From positions 1-11,654 of the forward strand of contig JADHNV010000029.1 of NCBI GenBank assembly GCA_016779285.1: a stretch of 11,654 nt of DNA, in the 5' to 3' direction. The notes under the pieces are model-generated. The model was not told the origin of the DNA, searched no databases, and saw only the letters and a list, made by a program, of their open reading frames with translations. Shown piece after piece: positions 6,847-11,654 of this stretch (position 1 is its first letter; the number at the start of each line of letters is the position of its first letter). Origin of the DNA: SAR86 cluster bacterium. Lineage in GTDB: Bacteria > Pseudomonadota > Gammaproteobacteria > Magnimaribacterales > D2472. Made by a program: the position numbers and the translations under genes.

Positions 6847-6850
6847 AACT

Positions 6851-7924
6851 TTACCCGTGCTTAGATTGGAAATCTCCCATGAAATTAATCAACGCATCCA
6901 CAGCCTCAATTGGAACAGCGTTATAAATACTTGCTCTCATGCCACCAACCGATCTGTGCCCTTTTAGATTAAGTAAACCTGCATTTTCTGCATCATGCAA
7001 GAACTCAGCATCAAGTTCAGGGTCAGCAAGTAGAAAAGGGATATTCATGATGGATCTGTTTTCCTCAAAAACAGGATTTGAATAAAGATCTGACTCATCA
7101 ATAAAATCATACAGCCGCTGAGCTTTGAGATTATTAATCTCACCGATAGATTCTAAGCCTCCTTGACCCTTCAACCAAGCAAAGACCTTCCCAGATAAAT
7201 ACCATGCAAAGGTTGGAGGTGTATTAAACATAGATTCTGCATCAGCATGTTTTGCATATTGCAACATGCCTGGTAAATCAGTTGAGGCGTCTTTTAAGAA
7301 ATCATTCTTAATGATACATATAGTTAATCCGGCTGGGCCGATATTTTTTTGAGCACCAGCATAAATCATCGAAAATCTTGAAACATCAATTGGCTCACTC
7401 AAGATCACGGATGACATATCTGCTATTAATGGTGCTTTTGTAGATGGAGGGGCATGCAATGCATTGCCTTGAATTGTTTCATTAGCAACATAATGGAGGT
7501 AGGCTGAGTTTTCAGAGCACTTCCAAGTCTCTTCATTGGGCACATGATCAAAATTAGATGACTCCGAACTAGCAACAATATTAATGTTGGTTATTTTTGA
7601 AGCCTCATTAATAGCTTTTTTTGACCAACTGCCAGATAGAACATAATCAGCAATTCCTTTGAAACCAAAATTCATTGGCAACATAGAGAACTGAAGAGTT
7701 GCACCACCTTGAAGAAAAAGAACCTGATAATCACTTGGGATATTCAGCAAATCAATTAGATCCTGCCGAGCTCTGTTTGCAATATCAATATAATCTGAAG
7801 ATCGATGGCTCATTTCCATGACTGACATGCCTGAACCTTTCCATTCAAGCATTTCAGCCTGAGCTTCTTTTAACACAACCTCAGGAATAGCAGCAGGACC
7901 TGCAGAAAAATTCCATTTTCTCAT
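6851..7924 (-). CDS. serC: Phosphoserine aminotransferase
   Basis: This cytoplasmic PLP enzyme transaminates 3-phosphohydroxypyruvate to phosphoserine in serine synthesis; in Gammaproteobacteria it also makes 4-phosphohydroxythreonine for pyridoxal phosphate, hence the old name pdxF. The 357 residues match the E. coli length (362). Motifs seen: FSAGPAAIPEVVL (6-18), MEMSHRS (36-42), QGGATLQF (72-79), the PLP lysine 193 in YAGAQKNIGPAGL, NTPPTFAWY (234-242), and the C-terminal GHRSVGGMRASIYNA (322-336). The ATG (7924) overlaps the gyrA stop by one base in TAATG. A perfect AGGAGG lies 4 nt upstream inside the codons for the GyrA glutamate tail, making this the strongest ribosome site among the operon genes. 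Identification is firm. Confidence 0.97.
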   Translation of the reverse strand: MRKWNFSAGPAAIPEVVLKEAQAEMLEWKGSGMSVMEMSHRSSDYIDIANRARQDLIDLLNIPSDYQVLFLQGGATLQFSMLPMNFGFKGIADYVLSGSWSKKAINEASKITNINIVASSESSNFDHVPNEETWKCSENSAYLHYVANETIQGNALHAPPSTKAPLIADMSSVILSEPIDVSRFSMIYAGAQKNIGPAGLTICIIKNDFLKDASTDLPGMLQYAKHADAESMFNTPPTFAWYLSGKVFAWLKGQGGLESIGEINNLKAQRLYDFIDESDLYSNPVFEENRSIMNIPFLLADPELDAEFLHDAENAGLLNLKGHRSVGGMRASIYNAVPIEAVDALINFMGDFQSKHG

Positions 7925-10461
7925 TATTCCTCCTCTTCTTCCGGAGGGATTCTAACGCCTTCTATTAATTTTTCACCGTCTTTAGGAGTTATAACCTTTA
8001 CCCCCTGAGTATTTCTACCAAGAGTAGGTATTTGACTGATGGCTGTTCTTATTAGTGTTCCTTTATCGCTAATTAACATAATTCCATCATTCTCATCGAC
8101 CGCAACAGCGGAAACCATATTTCCATTCCTTTCGCTTGTTTTTAATGCGATAACCCCTTGTCCACCTCGATTATATGATGGAAAGTCATCAAGCTTTGTT
8201 CTCTTTCCAAAACCATTTTCAGATAAACACAAGATGGTTTTGGAAGGATCACCAATCATCAAAGAAATAACTTTCATGCCATCTTTTAATGCTATTCCTT
8301 TAACACCTCTTGCAGTTCTGCCCATTGGACGAACCTTAGATTCATGAAATCTGATTAATTTGCCCGAATAAGATGAAAGCAAAATATCATTATCACCATT
8401 AGTAATAACTGTTCCAACTAACTTATCATCATCATCCAATTTAATTGCCTTAATCCCAGATTTATATTTTTTATGAAATAGATTTAGGTTTGTTTTTTTC
8501 ACCACTCCATTTCTAGTTGCCATAAAGATAAACTTATCATCTGAAAATTCATCTACAGGTAAGATCTGAGTTACTTTCTCATCATCATCTAGCTTTAGCA
8601 TATTGACGAGAGGCCTGCCTTTAGAGGTTCTGCTCGCCACAGGAATCTCATAGACTTTTAACCAAAATACTTTTCCTTTTGTAGTAAAACAAAGCAGCTG
8701 ACTATGGGAGCTCAGAACATAGAGGTTTTGAATGATGTCTTCTTCCTTAACTGATGCACCAGCCTTCCCCACACCCCCTCTTCGTTGCTCCCTGTATTCA
8801 CCAAGAGGTTGAGTTTTAGCGTAGCCACTTCTAGATAAAGTTAAGACCCTTGTCTCCTCTGGAATCAAGTCCTCGTTTGAAATATCGTGACGAGTATCAT
8901 TAATATCTGTTTTTCTTTCATCTCCAAAATTTTCTCTAACTTCTATTAACTCATCTTTGATTAACTGCAAGAGTGTTTCTTTGTCATCAAGGATTTTTTG
9001 GAGTTCTAGAATTACCTCGAGAATTTCATGGAATTCTGCGGAAAGATTATCTTGTTCTAAACCGGTCAGTCTTCCAAGCCTTAATTCAAGTATAGACTTT
9101 GCTTGATCTGGCGATAGTTTATAGTTTTTACCTTTGATGCCATATTCGGATGAAAGACCTTTTGGGCGACAAGCATCTTTGCCAGCTTTTTTAAGAATTG
9201 CTTCAATTGGACCAGCTTTCCAAGATTTTTTACATAATTCAGCTGCAGCAATTTTAGTATCTTTAGATTTTTTGATTATTTTTATAATGTCATCAATGTT
9301 TGCTATTGCAACCATTAACCCTTCCACTATGTGGCCTCTTTCTTTGGCTTTTCTTAGATCAAATTTTGTTCTCTTGGTAACGACATCTTTTCTATGTTTA
9401 ATAAATTCTTGAAGGATCTCTTTGATATTTAATACACGTGGCTGACCATCGACTAGGACGGTAAAATTAATTCCAAAGGACTGTTCTAATTGCGATTGGG
9501 CAAATAAATTATTCTCTAGGACTTCTACAGATTCTCCTCGCTTCACCTCAATGACAACTCTTAGGCCATCCTTATCAGACTCATCTCTAATTTCGCTTAT
9601 ACCATCGATTTTCTTCTCCTTAACCATCTCAGCAATTCTTTCAAGCATCTTTGCTTTATTTACCATGTAGGGTATTTCATTGATGATTAAGGAGCTCTTG
9701 CCAGATTTATCTTCTTCTACTGAAGTTTTAGCGCGAACATGAATAATCCCTCTTCCGGTTTTGTAGCCTTCATAAATACCAATTCTTCCATCGATGGTGC
9801 CACCAGTTGGGAAGTCAGGGCCAGTAATAATTTGCATAATGTCATCTATGCTAGCTTTGGGATTATCCAATAACAGCAAACAGCCATTTAACACTTCTGT
9901 GAGATTGTGGGGAGGTACATTTGTTGCCATTCCAACAGCAATGCCTGACGAGCCATTAACCAGCAGTGCTGGAATCCTTGTTGGCATCACATCTGGAATT
10001 TGCTCCGTGCCATCATAGTTAGGAGAATAGCTTACTGTTTCTTTCTCAATGTCATTGAGGATCATATCTGTAATTTTTGCCATCCTCACTTCTGTATAAC
10101 GCATTGCAGCTGGAGAGTCTCCATCTATTGAACCAAAATTACCCTGCCCCTCAACTAGGGTATATCTCATGGAGAAGTCTTGCGCCATTCTCACCATTGC
10201 TTCATACACAGCTGAATCACCATGCGGATGATATTTACCAATTACATCTCCAACCACTCTGGCTGATTTTTTGTAAGGTTGTCTGTAGGTATTTCTTAGA
10301 ACATGTTGAGCATATAAAATTCTTCTATGGACTGGTTTGAGACCATCCCTCACATCTGGCAAGGCTCTTCCGTGAATAACGCTCATTGCGTAACTCAAGT
10401 ATGAGGTTTTTAGCTCATCTTCAATGTTTATTGGTAAGATTTGTTTTGCAAAATCAGTCAT
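7924..10461 (-). CDS. gyrA: DNA gyrase subunit A
   Basis: GyrA pairs with GyrB as an A2B2 tetramer that introduces negative supercoils using ATP. The 845 residues compare with 875 in E. coli, and the N-terminal numbering coincides exactly. The winged-helix/tower region carries the DNA-cleaving Tyr122 in AAMRYTEVRM. The quinolone-resistance region reads HPHGDSAVYE with Ser83 and Glu87, i.e. Ser at the main resistance position. The GyrA box QRRGGVG (559-565, Lys replaced by Val at its sixth position) opens the C-terminal beta-pinwheel, with blade-type repeats such as SKGRPLVNML, ARGVKGIAL, NRGGQGVIAL and RNTQGVKVI. The tail is PPEEEEE, shorter than the acidic tail of E. coli. ATG at 10461 is preceded by AAGGG at 7 nt. 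The gene heads the eight-gene operon; its candidate promoter is listed separately. Confidence 0.98.
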   Translation of the reverse strand: MTDFAKQILPINIEDELKTSYLSYAMSVIHGRALPDVRDGLKPVHRRILYAQHVLRNTYRQPYKKSARVVGDVIGKYHPHGDSAVYEAMVRMAQDFSMRYTLVEGQGNFGSIDGDSPAAMRYTEVRMAKITDMILNDIEKETVSYSPNYDGTEQIPDVMPTRIPALLVNGSSGIAVGMATNVPPHNLTEVLNGCLLLLDNPKASIDDIMQIITGPDFPTGGTIDGRIGIYEGYKTGRGIIHVRAKTSVEEDKSGKSSLIINEIPYMVNKAKMLERIAEMVKEKKIDGISEIRDESDKDGLRVVIEVKRGESVEVLENNLFAQSQLEQSFGINFTVLVDGQPRVLNIKEILQEFIKHRKDVVTKRTKFDLRKAKERGHIVEGLMVAIANIDDIIKIIKKSKDTKIAAAELCKKSWKAGPIEAILKKAGKDACRPKGLSSEYGIKGKNYKLSPDQAKSILELRLGRLTGLEQDNLSAEFHEILEVILELQKILDDKETLLQLIKDELIEVRENFGDERKTDINDTRHDISNEDLIPEETRVLTLSRSGYAKTQPLGEYREQRRGGVGKAGASVKEEDIIQNLYVLSSHSQLLCFTTKGKVFWLKVYEIPVASRTSKGRPLVNMLKLDDDEKVTQILPVDEFSDDKFIFMATRNGVVKKTNLNLFHKKYKSGIKAIKLDDDDKLVGTVITNGDNDILLSSYSGKLIRFHESKVRPMGRTARGVKGIALKDGMKVISLMIGDPSKTILCLSENGFGKRTKLDDFPSYNRGGQGVIALKTSERNGNMVSAVAVDENDGIMLISDKGTLIRTAISQIPTLGRNTQGVKVITPKDGEKLIEGVRIPPEEEEE
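7929..7934 (-). promoter_or_regulatory. serC Shine-Dalgarno inside the gyrA 3' end
   Basis: The minus strand reads GAGGAGGAATAATG at the gyrA/serC junction. AGGAGG, a perfect match to the 16S anti-SD, is formed by the glutamate codons GAG-GAG-GAA of the GyrA tail, 4 nt before the serC ATG. The same bases therefore encode the acidic GyrA tail and recruit ribosomes for serC. Confidence 0.85.
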
Positions 10462-10481
10462 TTTTTAGCCCTTGAAGCATT

Positions 10482-10516
10482 AATTTCTATGCGCGGGAAA
10501 TTCCCCTAGTTAGGGG
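10482..10516 (-). repeat. three overlapping inverted repeats at the predicted gyrA transcription start and leader
   Basis: On the minus strand, CCCCTA-AC-TAGGGG (10516-10503), GGGAA-T-TTCCC (10505-10495) and AATTTC-nine nt-GAAATT (10502-10482) are each perfect and share bases with the next, so they cannot all pair at once. The first lies on the predicted start site and could be an operator half-site pair. In RNA the set could form alternative small hairpins before the gyrA ribosome site. It is not followed by a T run, so it is not an evident pntB terminator. Confidence 0.45.
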
Positions 10517-10519
10517 TAA

Positions 10520-10528
10520 ATTTTAACA
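10520..10528 (-). promoter_or_regulatory. candidate gyrA operon promoter (extended -10)
   Basis: TGTTAAAAT reads as an extended -10 element (TGn plus TAAAAT at 10525-10520) in the 82-nt pntB-gyrA spacer. A transcript from here would start near 10513 and give a leader of about 50 nt. No good -35 box exists at 16-18 nt, which an extended -10 can tolerate. The spacer is the only gap of useful size upstream of the eight-gene block, but AT-rich DNA yields such matches easily. Confidence 0.45.
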
Positions 10529-10543
10529 TACTTCGGAGTGATT

Positions 10544-11654
10544 TTAGTCTTTAAATTCAGCAACAATTTGGCCGATTGATTCCTTTGCATCGCCAAATAA
10601 CATTCGAGTATTTTCTTTAAAAAATAATGGATTTTGAACTCCAGCAAATCCTGAAGACATAGATCTTTTTAGAACAAAAACTGTTTTAGCATTGTGGACT
10701 TCAATAATTGGCATTCCATATATTGGGCTGCCTTCTTCTTCAGTTGCAGAGGGGTTAACAACATCATTAGCACCAATAACTATGGCAACATCTATGGTAT
10801 CCATGGATGGATTTACATCGTCAGGCTCAGCAAGCAAATCATATGACACATTTGCTTCTGCCAGAAGAACATTCATATGACCAGGCATTCTCCCAGCAAC
10901 CGGGTGAATGCCATATTTTACCTCTGTTCCATTTTCCTCTAAAAGCTCTCCCATTTCTCGAACAACATGCTGAGCTTGAGCAACTGCCATACCATAACCG
11001 GGAACCACCAAGACGCTGGATGCATTTTCAAGAATTAGGTATGCATCATCAGGGGTAATGGGTTTAACTTCGCCCTGCTCCTCAGAGGAGTTGGCCTGGC
11101 TTGCTGATGCGTACCCAACAAATAGAATATTCGTGATAGTTCTATTCATAGCCTTGGCCATGATGATGGTTAAAATTAGACCGCTGGCTCCAACCAATGA
11201 TCCAGCCACAATGAGCACATTGTTGAGTAGGAGCAGACCTGCAAACGCTGCTGCAATTCCTGAAAGGGAATTAAGCAGAGAGATCACAACAGGCATATCT
11301 CCCCCACCTATTGGCATAACAAAACCAATGCCTGCAACCAAGGTTAGGACTAAAAAAATTGAAAAATAAGATGGTATTTGTGGGATAAACCCTGATATGT
11401 AAGGCTCAGCCCCAACATATATTAAAGCCGGCATACTGAGATAAAAGAATGATATAAAAATATTTGTGATCATGGAGCCCTTCCCAAGCTTGAGCTTTTC
11501 AGAAAGCTTTCCATAAGCTATAAGGGAACCAGAGAATGTGATGCCTCCAATGTAAATTGTTAACATGATTAAGATATGCTGAAACATTGAGTTGCTAGGT
11601 TCATTGAATTGAGACCACGCAATTAAAAATGTTGCCAAGCCACCAAAACCATTA
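10544..11654 (-). CDS. pntB: NAD(P) transhydrogenase subunit beta, 5' end outside window
   Basis: PntB is the inner-membrane and NADP(H)-binding subunit of the proton-translocating transhydrogenase, which uses the proton gradient to reduce NADP+ with NADH. The 369 visible residues align with the C-terminal four-fifths of E. coli PntB (462). The frame stays open to the window edge and reads NGFGGLATFLIAW, matching E. coli HSFVGLAAVLVGF, so about 90 residues are missing and the TTG at 11638 is an internal leucine codon. Visible membrane segments include HILIMLTIYIGGITFSGS, the stretch ending IGGGDMPVVISLLNSLSG, and LIVAGSLVGASGLILTIIM. The C-terminal domain III has PGYGMAVAQAQ, GIHPVAGRMPGHMNVLLAEA, IGANDVVNPSA, KRSMSSGFAGVQNPLFFKEN and LFGDAK, all family signatures. 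It is 82 nt upstream of gyrA and probably belongs to a separate pntAB transcript. Confidence 0.97.
   Translation of the reverse strand, partial: NGFGGLATFLIAWSQFNEPSNSMFQHILIMLTIYIGGITFSGSLIAYGKLSEKLKLGKGSMITNIFISFFYLSMPALIYVGAEPYISGFIPQIPSYFSIFLVLTLVAGIGFVMPIGGGDMPVVISLLNSLSGIAAAFAGLLLLNNVLIVAGSLVGASGLILTIIMAKAMNRTITNILFVGYASASQANSSEEQGEVKPITPDDAYLILENASSVLVVPGYGMAVAQAQHVVREMGELLEENGTEVKYGIHPVAGRMPGHMNVLLAEANVSYDLLAEPDDVNPSMDTIDVAIVIGANDVVNPSATEEEGSPIYGMPIIEVHNAKTVFVLKRSMSSGFAGVQNPLFFKENTRMLFGDAKESIGQIVAEFKD

Noticed and set aside
8039..8347. Plus-strand open frame of 102 codons
   Set aside because: It is antisense to the GyrA C-terminal domain and is a shadow of that gene.
10193..10216. 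Glu at GyrA position 87 as a quinolone-resistance change
   Set aside because: Ser83 is retained and Glu at 87 occurs naturally in other bacteria, so it is not evidence of resistance.
10503..10516. Palindrome CCCCTAACTAGGGG as the pntB terminator
   Set aside because: The two-base spacer forces a short stem, and no T run follows on the minus strand.
11058..11369. Plus-strand open frame of 103 codons
   Set aside because: It lies wholly opposite pntB, whose protein is strongly conserved in the other frame; it resembles no family and has no supporting context.
11636..11638. TTG as the pntB start
   Set aside because: The frame continues upstream with conserved PntB residues to the window edge, so this is an internal leucine codon and the gene is truncated by the window.
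1..11654. A new defence, mobile or biosynthetic system
   Set aside because: Every gene is a recognisable core enzyme or translation/replication protein in a known conserved order; no unexplained coding stretch over 300 nt remains.

Overview
The window is an AT-rich (high-30s % GC by eye), gene-dense piece of a bacterial chromosome. All protein genes and the single tRNA lie on the minus strand, so transcription runs from high to low coordinates. The order gyrA-serC-pheA-hisC-tyrA-aroA-cmk-rpsA is the housekeeping/aromatic 'supraoperon' known from Pseudomonas and other Gammaproteobacteria. That order, the low GC and the near-absence of spacers suggest a streamlined gammaproteobacterium, plausibly a marine lineage such as SAR86. 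The lineage is an inference; no marker was compared.

Layout in transcription order: (1) 11654-10544, pntB, the membrane and NADP(H)-binding subunit of proton-translocating transhydrogenase, cut at its 5' end by the window edge. (2) 10543-10462, an 82-nt spacer with a candidate gyrA promoter (extended -10) and three overlapping short inverted repeats. (3) 10461-553, eight genes joined by 1-11 nt overlaps or 4-5 nt gaps: gyrA (DNA gyrase A), serC (phosphoserine aminotransferase), pheA (chorismate mutase/prephenate dehydratase), hisC (histidinol-phosphate/aromatic aminotransferase), tyrA (prephenate dehydrogenase), aroA (EPSP synthase), cmk (CMP kinase) and rpsA (ribosomal protein S1). Such packing implies one transcript with translational coupling. 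(4) 552-503, an A+T-only inverted repeat and a short spacer. (5) 502-416, tRNA-Leu(UAA). (6) 399-1, the N-terminal part of a divergent PdxH-like flavin-binding protein that runs off the window.

Together the operon covers serine and vitamin B6 precursor supply (SerC), the late shikimate step (AroA), the branches to phenylalanine (PheA) and tyrosine (TyrA), a transaminase that may serve both histidine and aromatic pathways (HisC), pyrimidine nucleotide supply (Cmk), DNA topology (GyrA) and translation (S1).

I see no mobile element, CRISPR array, defence locus or candidate new system. The most notable departures from the textbook arrangement are a ribosomal protein S1 with five S1 domains instead of six, the absence of a separate rpsA leader, TTG starts for aroA and cmk and GTG for pheA, the absence of ihfB directly after rpsA, and separate rather than fused tyrA and aroA.
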